Shown here: positions 1-6,780 of the stretch, in pieces
Layout: every line of letters starts with the position of its first letter
Position numbering within the stretch: the stretch's first letter is position 1
Position numbers and translations under genes: made by a program
The notes under the pieces: generated by a model
The model's input: only the letters and a program-made list of their open reading frames with translations
Databases searched by the model: none
Told to the model about the DNA's origin: nothing
NCBI GenBank assembly: GCA_964569425.1
Contig: CAZMVD010000068.1
Coordinates: 1 to 20,635 of the forward strand
Direction of reading: 5' to 3'
DNA from: JACQXM01 sp964569425
GTDB lineage: Bacteria > Planctomycetota > Phycisphaerae > UBA1845
DNA: 20,635 nt

Positions 1-101
1 TGCTACACGAGATGCGGCGCCGTTCGGTGCGGTATGGGCTGGCGACGATGTGCGTCGGCGTCGGACAGGGTGTGGCAACGGTCTTTGATCGCACGCCATA
101 G
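1..101 (+). CDS. Acetyl-CoA acetyltransferase (thiolase), C-terminal fragment
   Basis: Only the last 33 codons lie in the window, reading from base 3 to the TAG at 99-101. The peptide runs LHEMRRRSVRYGLATMCVGV and then GQGVATVFDRTP. This matches the C-terminal signature of thiolase-family acetyl-CoA C-acetyltransferases, where a region like RYGLATxCxGxGQGxAxxxE carries the catalytic C-terminal cysteine (here the Cys of ATMCVGVG) and the glycine-rich loop. Family role: condensation of two acetyl-CoA, or thiolysis of 3-ketoacyl-CoA, in the cytoplasm. The gene starts upstream of the window, so its length and subclass (biosynthetic or degradative) cannot be judged. The stop codon lies 14 bases before the A-tract of the hairpin at 116-157, which terminates transcription arriving from the opposite direction. 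A general thiolase assignment is quite safe; the substrate is not known. Confidence 0.85.
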   Translation, partial: LHEMRRRSVRYGLATMCVGVGQGVATVFDRTP

Positions 102-113
102 CAGGAGCACAGA

Positions 114-840
114 TTAAAAAAAAAGGCCCGCGGAGGCATGATTCGCCTCCACGGGCCAAGACCCCATTGGAACGGAATGGGAGGTCAGGTCAACAAAGAA
201 GAGTGAGTGTCATCCTGCTTGATCCGCGTCGCAGGAACGTCTAAGGGAAGGACGCAGGCCCCCAAGGCCGAGCCGTTCTTCATCCGGTGACGGAAGGTTT
301 CAATTGCAGTTGGCACCCCCGCCAGCCAGTCAAAGTCCGGTTACCAATTCTCCCCGTACAGAATGACGCTCACTCCACACACCATCGACACCTTCAGTGT
401 CCCAAAGAGGCCGTCGTGGTGTCACGCTCCCGGCGGCTTGCGCGGGTTGTCATTTCAAAAGCCCGCGACGAAGCTACCGCTTCCCTGAAACATCCGTCAC
501 CGGCCGATCGAAAAAAAGGCCAACGACAGAAGAACGCAATGTCAGCGGAATCCGGAGGGAAGCCGTACGCCCGGAGAACCTCAATCTGTTACGTGCCGAA
601 AACGGGCGCGTGACAGTGCTGCGTTGCGCAAACCACCGCGCATAGCGCATTCGAGATTTCGCTCCGTGGCGCACCTGGGCAGACGACTACCGGTTTGATG
701 TCGGATGGAGGCGTATGAGCGTGAAAATGGCGGAAAGACCAAAAATCGATATTAGGGAATAATCTACTGCTTCGGGCTTATGATCCGTTATGAATTCCGC
801 TCATCAAACCGCCGAAAGTCATCCGTTGTCCAGATTACCG
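114..840 (-). ncRNA. Candidate long non-coding RNA (promoter-to-terminator unit without a gene)
   Basis: A near-consensus promoter (846-874) and a strong U-tract terminator (116-157) on the minus strand delimit a transcript of about 720 nt. No convincing protein gene lies inside: the open frames are short, lack ribosome binding sites and do not share the strong GC3 bias of the neighbouring genes. Inverted repeats suggest RNA structure. Bases 691-700 are perfectly complementary to 802-811 (10 bp), and 163-168 pairs with 176-181 next to the terminator. I looked for signatures of tmRNA (T-arm and CCA end), RNase P RNA (GAGGAAAGUCC), SRP RNA (GGAAGGAAGCAGCC) and several riboswitch cores and found none. 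Alternatives are a small-peptide mRNA or an eroded gene that kept its signals. This also accounts for the 860-bp stretch between thiolase and the next gene. Confidence 0.45.
116..157 (-). terminator. Intrinsic terminator of a minus-strand transcript
   Basis: A 13-position stem (125-137 with 145-157, one C/A mismatch) with a 7-nt loop (138-144) is followed on the minus strand by nine uninterrupted U (the A run at 116-124). This is a textbook Rho-independent terminator for leftward transcription. On the plus strand the same hairpin is not followed by T residues, so it is a poor terminator for the thiolase gene that ends at 101. The only leftward promoter found close upstream is the one at 846-874. 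Confidence 0.85.
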
Positions 841-845
841 ACCAC

Positions 846-874
846 AGTATAACACAGTCTTCCGATAAAGTCAA
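846..874 (-). promoter_or_regulatory. Near-consensus sigma-70 promoter, minus strand
   Basis: On the minus strand TTGACT (869-874) is followed by a 17-bp spacer and TATACT (846-851). Both hexamers are one base from consensus and the spacing is optimal, so transcription should start near 839. It lies 91 bp past the stop codon of the small secreted protein gene (965-1378) and points at a region with no protein gene, ending at the terminator at 116-157. Confidence 0.8.
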
Positions 875-964
875 CCGGTTGGCGTGATTTTTCTGGGCAG
901 AATTTTCTTTCCGCCCGACCGCACCGCAGGGGGCCCTGGGACGGGGCTCGAAAGCAAGCTGACG

Positions 965-1378
965 TCAGCGACGGCCGCCGCCGGTGTTGGTCGTCCCGCC
1001 CGTGGTCGGGCTCGTGATGACGGCCGAGGGCGATTCGCCGGCGCGAACCAGCAGCAGGTTCCGAAAGGCGAGAATCGCGCGGTTCAGTTGGGTAAAAACA
1101 GTGTCCAGGGCGTCTACAATGAACTGAGTGCGCGGGGTGATGGTGGGGGCCGGTTCGGTGATCTCCGTTCCCGCGGCCTGGCGGTTTTGAAACTCATTCA
1201 CCTGGGCAACGCCGGTATTCACCATCATCCCCGGTGTACGCCCTCGAACGGATCCCCCCCGTGCGTTCTGAGCAGCGGTTTGCCCGGTGGCGGGGGCCTG
1301 CGCGAATGCGGGCATACAAGTGGCCGCACCGGCGGCAAGAGCGAAAGTGAACGAAAAGAAGATAGACTTAATGTTCAT
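965..1378 (-). CDS. Small secreted protein of unknown function
   Basis: 137 residues. I chose the ATG at 1376-1378 (MNIKSIFF...) because an AGGGAGGA ribosome binding site lies about 8-10 bases upstream and because this start gives a clean signal peptide: one Lys, a hydrophobic stretch at about residues 5-20, and a likely signal peptidase I cut after PAFA at about residue 26. The mature part is rich in Ala, Thr, Gly, Asn and Gln. A predicted amphipathic helix in the second half (around FIVDALDTVFTQLNRAILAF) precedes a low-complexity Thr/Gly tail ending in GGGRR. I recognise no family. It follows gyrA on the same strand with a gap of 96 bp that contains a TATAAT box (1423-1428), so it may have its own promoter. 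Codon use resembles the neighbours. Envelope or periplasmic location is inferred from the signal peptide only. Confidence 0.65.
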   Translation of the reverse strand: MNIKSIFFSFTFALAAGAATCMPAFAQAPATGQTAAQNARGGSVRGRTPGMMVNTGVAQVNEFQNRQAAGTEITEPAPTITPRTQFIVDALDTVFTQLNRAILAFRNLLLVRAGESPSAVITSPTTGGTTNTGGGRR

Positions 1379-1422
1379 AATCTGCGTCCTCCCTGGTTCT
1401 TTCGGCTCCCGCACGCTGCACT

Positions 1423-1428
1423 ATTATA
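1423..1428 (-). promoter_or_regulatory. Candidate -10 element for the small secreted protein gene
   Basis: A perfect TATAAT on the minus strand lies 45 bp upstream of the ATG at 1378, in the gap after the gyrA stop codon. No good -35 hexamer stands 16-18 bp upstream, so it is weaker than the 846-874 promoter. It would give a short leader containing the strong ribosome binding site. Confidence 0.4.
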
Positions 1429-1474
1429 CCCGCGCGATCGCCGTCGTGCGGCATCGATAATCAATGCTGTTCTG

Positions 1475-4096
1475 TTAGTCTGAAACGGGGCCGGGTCCTT
1501 CCGCCGATTCGCCGTCGCCTGCCGCTGGATCATGGTCGGCGGCGCCTTGGGCTTCTGCATCGCCCTCTGTCGACGCATCTTCGTCGTCCTTTTCCACCTT
1601 GGCCACAGCGACAACGCGGTCGCCCTCCTCTAGGCGAATCAGCCGAACGCCCTGGGTGGCGCGGCCGATCTCGCGCAGAGCCGAGAGGTCGGTGCGGAGC
1701 ATCATGCCGTTCTGGGTGATGAGCATCAACTCGTCGTCGTCGTCCACTGCCTGAATGGCCACGACGCGACCGTTGCGTTCGGTGGTCTTGATGTTGATGA
1801 CGCCCTTGCCGCCGCGTTTTGTTTTGCGGTATTCGTCGATGGCGGTTCGCTTTCCGTAGCCATTCTCACAAACGGTGAGCACGGACATGCCTGGTTTGAT
1901 GGCGACCAGGGAGACGACTTCGTCGTTGCCTTCCAGGGTCATGCCGCGCACGCCGCGCGCACCGCGCCCCATGGCGCGAACGTCGCTCTCTTCAAAGCGA
2001 ACGGCCATACCGTCGCGCGAGCCGAGCACGATCTCGTTGGCCCCATCGGTCCGTTCTACGTTGATGAGCGTGTCGTCGGCGTCGAGTGTGATGGCGATGA
2101 TGCCGCTGGGCCGCGGACGGCTGAAGGCCGCGATCGGCGTTTTCTTCACGGTGCCGCGCGCGGTGCCGAAGAAGACGAATGCCTCCTCGAACGCCTCCAC
2201 GGCCAGCACCGCGCGGTGGGTCTCGCCTTCCTGCATTTGCAGCAGGTTGGCGATGGAGCGGCCGCGCGACGTGCGGCTGAGCGAGGGGATGTCGTACACC
2301 CGCAGCCAATAAATGCGTCCGCGATCGGTGAATACCAGGAGGTAGTCGTGCGTGGAGACCGCGAACAGGTGTTCGAGGAAGTCGCCTTCCTTGGCGGCGC
2401 CCCCGCGGATGCCTTTGCCGCCGCGGCCCTGCTTGCGGTAGGTGTCGACGTCGGTGCGCTTGATGTATCCCTCGTGCGACAGAGTGACGACCACCGGCTC
2501 GTTGGGGATGAGTTCTTCCATGCGGAAATCGCCGACCGCTTCCACGATCTCGGTGCGCCGCTTGCCGGAGAATCGGCCTTTGATTTCGTGCAGGTCTTCG
2601 CGAATGATGTCGATCACCAGGTTCTCGTCGCGCAGGATGGCCTCGTAGTCCGCGATTTCTTCGACGAGCTTGCTGTAGTCCCCGGCGAGCTTGTCAATCT
2701 CCAGGCCGGTAAGCCGCTGAAGCTGCATCGCGAGGATCGCCCCCGCCTGCACCGCCGTGAGGCGATAGCCGCCCTTGGAGTACCGATCGACGAACACCGC
2801 GGGCAGCAGGCGCGCCAAGGTGGCGTTTTCGACGAGGAGCAACGAACGGGCCATCAGGGTGGTCTTGGCCGCCTCGGGATTCGGCGATTTCTTGATGAGT
2901 TCGATGATTTCGTCGATGTTGCCGACGGCGAGAATCAACCCTTCCAGAATGTGCGCCTTCTGCTTGGCGCGGCGCAGCAGGAAGGCGGTGCGCCGGCGGA
3001 TCACGTCCTTGCGATGATCGACGTAGAGCTGCAACAGGTCCTTGAGCTTGAGCGTGCGCGGCTGGCGGTCCACCAGCGCGATGTTCATGATGTGGTAGTT
3101 GGACTGCAGCGGCGTGTACTGGAAGAGCTGGTTGATGATGACGTCTTCGGCGGCGTCGCGCTTCAAGTCGATCTCAATGCGCACGTCGTGCTTGCGGTCG
3201 GAGGCGTCGTTCACGGCGGCCACATCCTTGATGGTGCCGGACTTCACCGCTTCAGCGATCTTCTCCGTGATCGTGCTGCGGAGCACGCCATAAGGAAGCT
3301 CGTTGACCACAATCGTCTTGCGGCCGCCGCGCCCTTCCTCCACGAAGCACTTGCCACGCAGGGTGATGGAACCGCGCCCGGTGGCGTAGGCCTGGTAGAT
3401 GCCGGCGCGCCCGCAAATCTGCCCGCCGGTGGGAAAGTCGGGGCCGGGTAGTACCTGGATGAGCTTCTCCAGTGAGATCGCGGGGTTTTCGAGGTAGGCG
3501 AGCAGTGCGTCGCACACCTCGCCGACGTTGTGCGGGGGCAGGTTGGTGGCCATGCCCACGGCGATGCCGGTCACCCCGTTGACCAGCAGATTGGGGAACT
3601 TGCCGGGCAGGACGGTGGGCTCGGTCCGGGTGTTGTCGTAGTTGGGGCTGTAGTCGACGGTTTCATACTCGATATCGTCGAGCATGAGGGTGGCGGCGGC
3701 GGTCATGCGTGCTTCGGTGTAACGCATGGCCGCGGGGGGGTCGCCGTCGATCGAGCCGAAGTTCCCCTGGCCGTCGACCAGCGGTTCGCGCAAGTTCCAG
3801 GGCTGGGCCATTCGTACCAACGTGGGGTAAATCACGGCCTCGCCGTGGGGGTGGTAGTTACCGCTGGTGTCGCCGGCGATCTTGGCGCACTTTCGGGTCT
3901 GGGCGCGGGGCCCGAGATTCAGGTCGTTCATCGCCACCAGGATGCGCCGCTGGGACGGTTTGAGCCCGTCGCGCACGTCCGGCAGGGCGCGCGACATGAT
4001 GACGCTCATGGAGTAGGTCAGGTAGGAATCCTGCATCTCCTCTACGAGGGGGTGATCGACGATGCGATCCATGGGGGGTGGAGATAGGTCGGTCAT
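1475..4096 (-). CDS. gyrA: DNA gyrase subunit A
   Basis: 873 residues, the usual GyrA length. GyrA is the breakage-reunion subunit of the A2B2 gyrase that introduces negative supercoils using ATP hydrolysed by GyrB. The catalytic tyrosine is Y126 in AAMRYTE, equivalent to E. coli Y122. The winged-helix region is intact (ALPDVRDGLKPSQRR at about 37-51), as are YHPHGE and LVDGQGNFGS. The C-terminal beta-pinwheel carries a GyrA-box-like QGRGGKG and a second KRGGKG, which favours GyrA over ParC. The protein ends in an acidic Asp/Glu/Ala-rich tail. I chose ATG 4094-4096 because GAAGGA lies six bases upstream; a TTG four codons earlier is also in frame. In the quinolone-determining region, the positions matching E. 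coli S83 and D87 are Ala87 and Pro91. No gyrB is adjacent. The small secreted protein gene follows downstream. Confidence 0.96.
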   Translation of the reverse strand: MTDLSPPPMDRIVDHPLVEEMQDSYLTYSMSVIMSRALPDVRDGLKPSQRRILVAMNDLNLGPRAQTRKCAKIAGDTSGNYHPHGEAVIYPTLVRMAQPWNLREPLVDGQGNFGSIDGDPPAAMRYTEARMTAAATLMLDDIEYETVDYSPNYDNTRTEPTVLPGKFPNLLVNGVTGIAVGMATNLPPHNVGEVCDALLAYLENPAISLEKLIQVLPGPDFPTGGQICGRAGIYQAYATGRGSITLRGKCFVEEGRGGRKTIVVNELPYGVLRSTITEKIAEAVKSGTIKDVAAVNDASDRKHDVRIEIDLKRDAAEDVIINQLFQYTPLQSNYHIMNIALVDRQPRTLKLKDLLQLYVDHRKDVIRRRTAFLLRRAKQKAHILEGLILAVGNIDEIIELIKKSPNPEAAKTTLMARSLLLVENATLARLLPAVFVDRYSKGGYRLTAVQAGAILAMQLQRLTGLEIDKLAGDYSKLVEEIADYEAILRDENLVIDIIREDLHEIKGRFSGKRRTEIVEAVGDFRMEELIPNEPVVVTLSHEGYIKRTDVDTYRKQGRGGKGIRGGAAKEGDFLEHLFAVSTHDYLLVFTDRGRIYWLRVYDIPSLSRTSRGRSIANLLQMQEGETHRAVLAVEAFEEAFVFFGTARGTVKKTPIAAFSRPRPSGIIAITLDADDTLINVERTDGANEIVLGSRDGMAVRFEESDVRAMGRGARGVRGMTLEGNDEVVSLVAIKPGMSVLTVCENGYGKRTAIDEYRKTKRGGKGVINIKTTERNGRVVAIQAVDDDDELMLITQNGMMLRTDLSALREIGRATQGVRLIRLEEGDRVVAVAKVEKDDEDASTEGDAEAQGAADHDPAAGDGESAEGPGPVSD

Positions 4097-4264
4097 AGGT
4101 TCCTTCAATTACTGGCTTGGCCCGTCAACGCCACCGGCCACCAGGGCGTTCCTGGTGCGACCGCGGCGCAGGCATTGACCACAACGACGTTCACGCTTCT
4201 ACTCATTCTCGGGCGAAATCACTGCGAATTTCCTGTACACAGCAGTCCGACCACGCCATCCCTA

Positions 4265-4293
4265 TTGTACCGAAAGACGGCGCAGCGGCCAAT
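4265..4293 (-). promoter_or_regulatory. Candidate gyrA promoter
   Basis: TTGGCC (4288-4293), a 17-bp spacer and TACAAT (4265-4270) on the minus strand. The predicted start near 4258 gives gyrA a leader of about 160 nt. The region 4097-4391 is a divergent intergenic space shared with the thioredoxin-like gene. Supported only by hexamer match and spacing. Confidence 0.45.
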
Positions 4294-4357
4294 GCGGACC
4301 GGCAGGCGCCTCGGGGAAGGGGAGCGGCTCAGAAGCCGCGTCAGCGCCGGGCGCGGG

Positions 4358-4385
4358 CTTGCAACCTCTCCCGTACGAGTACAAT
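4358..4385 (+). promoter_or_regulatory. Candidate promoter for a leaderless mRNA (thioredoxin-like gene)
   Basis: TACAAT at 4380-4385 is preceded at 15-16 bp by CTTGCAA (4358-4364). The next six bases lead directly to the ATG at 4392, so the predicted +1 coincides with the A of the start codon. No Shine-Dalgarno sequence lies upstream. Together these suggest a leaderless transcript. Confidence 0.4.
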
Positions 4386-4391
4386 AACCGC

Positions 4392-5708
4392 ATGAACCAG
4401 TTCTTACCCTTCGCACTCATGGTCAACGTCGCGGCGGCGGCCCAGGTGGCCGATCCCCCGTTGCCCACCACCGCGCCGCCCGGACACAATCTGGCATTGG
4501 GTCCATGGCGCGCCTGGCTGGAATGCCCCGGCGGCGAACTTCCCTTTGGGTTGGAGATCGGCCAGGACGATCGCGCACAATGGCAGGCTTTCGTGGTCAA
4601 CGGGGCGCGGCAGGAGAGGGTTCCCATCGTCAACGTGGTGGGCGACAAACTAATCCTCGGTTTCGATCAGTACGACGCGTCGATTGTGGGGACGATCAGC
4701 GCCGACGGTCGGCGAATTGCGGGCGAATGGAAGATCCTCAAACGTAAGGAGGTATACCATAAGCTGCCATTCCACGCCGTGGCGGGCGTGGCCCCACGGT
4801 TTGCACCCACGGCCGACGCGGGCACCACGACCGAGCCGTCGGTGTTTGACGGGCGCTGGCAAGTTGAGTTTTCGAAGGGTACCGACGCGGCGGTGGGACA
4901 GTTCGCTGCGGGCCCCGACGGCCGCGCGACGGGAACGTTTCTGACGACCAGCGGCGATTATCGGTTTCTGGAGGGCCGGGTGGACGGCCCGCGGTTACGC
5001 TTGTCTACGTACGACGGCGCCCATGCGTTCTTGTTTGATGCGCGGCTTGACGAACAGGGTGCGCTCCGGGGCGATTTCTGGTCGGGCGAACAATACCACG
5101 ATACCTGGACGGCACGGCGCGATGCGAAAGCCCAGTTGCCGGACGGGTTTCGTCGGCCCGCGGAGGGGTGCGAGGCCCAGCTCGACCGGCTGGTGTTCTA
5201 CGAATACGACGGTACCAAACGGGCGCTGGATGATCCGCAGTTCGCAGGGAAAGCCATGATTGTGGAGGTCTTCGGCTCGTGGTGCCCCAACTGCCACGAC
5301 GCCGCCGATTTCCTGGTGGAACTTCACCATCGCTATCGCGGGCGCGGCCTGGTCGTGGTGGGCGTTGCCTTTGAGATCACCGGTAACTTTCTTCGCGATG
5401 CCAAACAGGTGAAACGCTTCGCCGCCGTGCATGGCGTCGAGTTCCCTCTGCTCATCGGGGGGATTGCCGATCGAGCGGTCGTGCAGCGATCGTTTCCCTG
5501 GATCGAGCCGTTTGGGGGCTATCCCACCACGGTGTTTATCGACGGTGCGGGGCGTGTGCGGGCGCTGCACAGCGGCTTTGCCGGACCCGCCACCGGGGAC
5601 GAGCATCGGAAGCTGCGTACCCGCTTCGAATCGATGATCGAGGAACTGCTGGCCGAGAGTACAGGGTCGAGTGACGAGTCTCCGTCGCCCGCGCCCTCAG
5701 TGCCGTAA
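4392..5708 (+). CDS. Secreted thioredoxin-fold (TlpA/ResA-like) protein with a long N-terminal domain
   Basis: 438 residues. The ATG at 4392 gives a signal peptide (MNQFLPFALMVNVAAAA, cut near residue 17); a TTG at 4359 is in frame but would bury it. Residues from about 25 to 260 are beta-rich, with two similar halves containing phrases such as GTISADGRRIAGEW and ATGTFLTTSGDYRFLEG. These resemble repeats seen in planctomycete and Bacteroidota secreted redoxins. The C-terminal half is a TlpA-like thioredoxin domain: WCPNC with C298 and C301, the strand RGLVVVGVAFE, and the cis-Pro loop GGYPTTVFID at about residue 376. Family role: periplasmic thiol-disulfide exchange, often as a reductase for cytochrome c maturation; the true partner here is unknown. 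The last 15 residues are Ser/Pro-rich. The next gene starts 46 bp downstream on the same strand. Confidence 0.8.
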   Translation: MNQFLPFALMVNVAAAAQVADPPLPTTAPPGHNLALGPWRAWLECPGGELPFGLEIGQDDRAQWQAFVVNGARQERVPIVNVVGDKLILGFDQYDASIVGTISADGRRIAGEWKILKRKEVYHKLPFHAVAGVAPRFAPTADAGTTTEPSVFDGRWQVEFSKGTDAAVGQFAAGPDGRATGTFLTTSGDYRFLEGRVDGPRLRLSTYDGAHAFLFDARLDEQGALRGDFWSGEQYHDTWTARRDAKAQLPDGFRRPAEGCEAQLDRLVFYEYDGTKRALDDPQFAGKAMIVEVFGSWCPNCHDAADFLVELHHRYRGRGLVVVGVAFEITGNFLRDAKQVKRFAAVHGVEFPLLIGGIADRAVVQRSFPWIEPFGGYPTTVFIDGAGRVRALHSGFAGPATGDEHRKLRTRFESMIEELLAESTGSSDESPSPAPSVP

Positions 5709-5753
5709 GAGGCCGGGTGAAGGTGATTCGGTCGCCAAGGGCAACGGGCGCTT

Positions 5754-6353
5754 ATGTCGGTGCTCATTCTCCAAAACGCTACGGCGCTATCTACGCGCAC
5801 GCTCGACTCGCTGTTTCGTGCCGCCATGAACGGCTGGTCGGTGGGGCGGGTAGACGTTCGCGTGCGTTACAGCCGTGGGGCGGACTTCTCCGGAGCGTGC
5901 TATTACGCAGGACAACGGATCTTCATCAATCTGGGGCGACACCTTACTTTCCCTTATCGCTTGACCACGCACCTGGCTCCGGCGCAGCGCGCGGGAACGG
6001 TGTGGTTTCGCCGCGCGATCGAACTGCCGCTGGGCGATGGCCATCAATTGGTCGCCTTCATTTTCGCGCATGAGCTTTTTCACCTGCTGGTGAAGCGTGC
6101 CGGGCGCAATCCACGCCAGAAAGAGGGGATGTGCGATCGTTTCGCCGCGCGTTTTGTGGCCGACCGATTCGGCACGGAAGCTCGTTTGCCCGATGGCGCC
6201 TCGGTGCCACGGGGAGAGTGGGATTTTCAGGATCTGGAGCGCTTTGTGGGCCGGGCGCGCGATCGGATGCCCCCGGCCGTGGCCTTCGCATCGCCGCGTC
6301 TTCGCCCCGAGCTTGCCGGCGCTGACGGGCAATACCGATTGTTCGCGGAGTAA
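5754..6353 (+). CDS. HExxH metallopeptidase-like protein (zincin)
   Basis: 199 residues, no signal peptide. The motif HELFH (H106, E107, H110) stands in a hydrophobic helix (FIFAHELFHLLV), followed 14 residues later by E124 in KEGMCDRFAARFV. A HExxH helix followed by an E-x-x-x-(D/N)-x-F-A-A helix resembles the layout of M78 (ImmA/IrrE-like) and SprT-like zincins, in which the later Glu or His completes the zinc site. The N-terminal part (residues 1-100) matches nothing I recognise. The start is supported by an in-frame TGA at 5724-5726 upstream; only a weak AAGGG lies 11-12 bases ahead. The gene sits between the thioredoxin-like gene and queF on the same strand. It could be a protease or a structural domain that kept the metal site; the substrate is unknown. 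Confidence 0.65.
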   Translation: MSVLILQNATALSTRTLDSLFRAAMNGWSVGRVDVRVRYSRGADFSGACYYAGQRIFINLGRHLTFPYRLTTHLAPAQRAGTVWFRRAIELPLGDGHQLVAFIFAHELFHLLVKRAGRNPRQKEGMCDRFAARFVADRFGTEARLPDGASVPRGEWDFQDLERFVGRARDRMPPAVAFASPRLRPELAGADGQYRLFAE

Positions 6354-6366
6354 CGGCGGCTAGAAT
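6339..6366 (+). promoter_or_regulatory. Candidate queF promoter
   Basis: TTGTTC (6339-6344), a 16-bp spacer and TAGAAT (6361-6366). It overlaps the end of the metallopeptidase gene. A start near 6373 would leave a short leader containing AGGGGG at 6381-6386, about ten bases before the queF ATG. Confidence 0.35.
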
Positions 6367-6396
6367 GGGCGGCGGATCGCAGGGGGCGATTCATGG

Positions 6397-6780
6397 ATGC
6401 ACACCATGCTGGAAACCTTCGCCAATCCCCGGGCCGGACGCGACTACCTCATCGAGCACGTTGCGCATGAGTTTACGAGCCTGTGTCCCATGACTGGGCA
6501 GCCGGATTTTGCCACCATCGAAATCCGCTACGTCGCCGGGCCTCGGTGCCTCGAACTGAAGAGCCTCAAGCTCTATCTTCAGTCGTTTCGCAATCGCGGT
6601 ATCTTCTACGAAGATGTGACCAACCTGCTGCTCGACGAACTGGCGGCGGCGTGTGACCCCCGGTGGATGCAGGTGCGCTCACGGTGGACGGTGCGCGGCG
6701 GGCTGCACAGCGTCATCACGGCCGAGCACGGTGAGCGGTCGGCGTTGGCGAAGGCGTTGTCTGCCGGCTCCCCCGCGTGA
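6397..6780 (+). CDS. queF: NADPH-dependent 7-cyano-7-deazaguanine reductase QueF
   Basis: 127 residues, matching the short single-domain (B. subtilis type) QueF. The enzyme reduces preQ0 to preQ1 in queuosine biosynthesis for tRNA wobble modification. The nucleophile Cys and the proton-shuttling Asp are in CPMTGQPD. The family motif E-x-K-S-x-K-x-Y is ELKSLKLY, followed by QSFRNRGIFYEDVTN, which holds the substrate-binding Glu, and GGLH near the C-terminus. Where B. subtilis has His before that Glu, this protein has Tyr, which I believe is common in other QueF lineages. The start at 6397 is supported by AGGGGG at 6381-6386; an ATG at 6393 is in another frame. The 3' end overlaps the convergent Nudix gene by 65 bp. 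No other queuosine gene is in the window. Confidence 0.93.
   Translation: MHTMLETFANPRAGRDYLIEHVAHEFTSLCPMTGQPDFATIEIRYVAGPRCLELKSLKLYLQSFRNRGIFYEDVTNLLLDELAAACDPRWMQVRSRWTVRGGLHSVITAEHGERSALAKALSAGSPA

Noticed and set aside
185..385. Two adjoining minus-strand reading frames separated by one TAA at 341-343 (a 14-codon frame from ATG 385, then a 52-codon open stretch)
   Set aside because: Looks at first like a stop-interrupted gene, but there is no ribosome binding site, the peptides resemble nothing known, and TAA is not a recoding codon in known systems; probably chance within the RNA.
287..613. Open frame of 108 codons on the plus strand in the candidate RNA region
   Set aside because: GTG start, no ribosome binding site, no familiar motif, and it runs against the clear minus-strand promoter and terminator.
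474..674. Minus-strand frame of 66 codons inside the candidate RNA
   Set aside because: Arg/Ser-rich translation without a ribosome binding site or codon bias like the neighbours.
114..840. Assignment of the candidate RNA to tmRNA, RNase P RNA, SRP RNA or 6S RNA
   Set aside because: The diagnostic conserved segments of the first three are absent on both strands as far as I can read, and nothing resembles 6S RNA; a covariance-model search would be decisive.
2216..3451. Open frame of 411 codons on the plus strand opposite gyrA
   Set aside because: It lies entirely inside gyrA, has no family resemblance and reflects the GC-rich codon bias of gyrA on the other strand.
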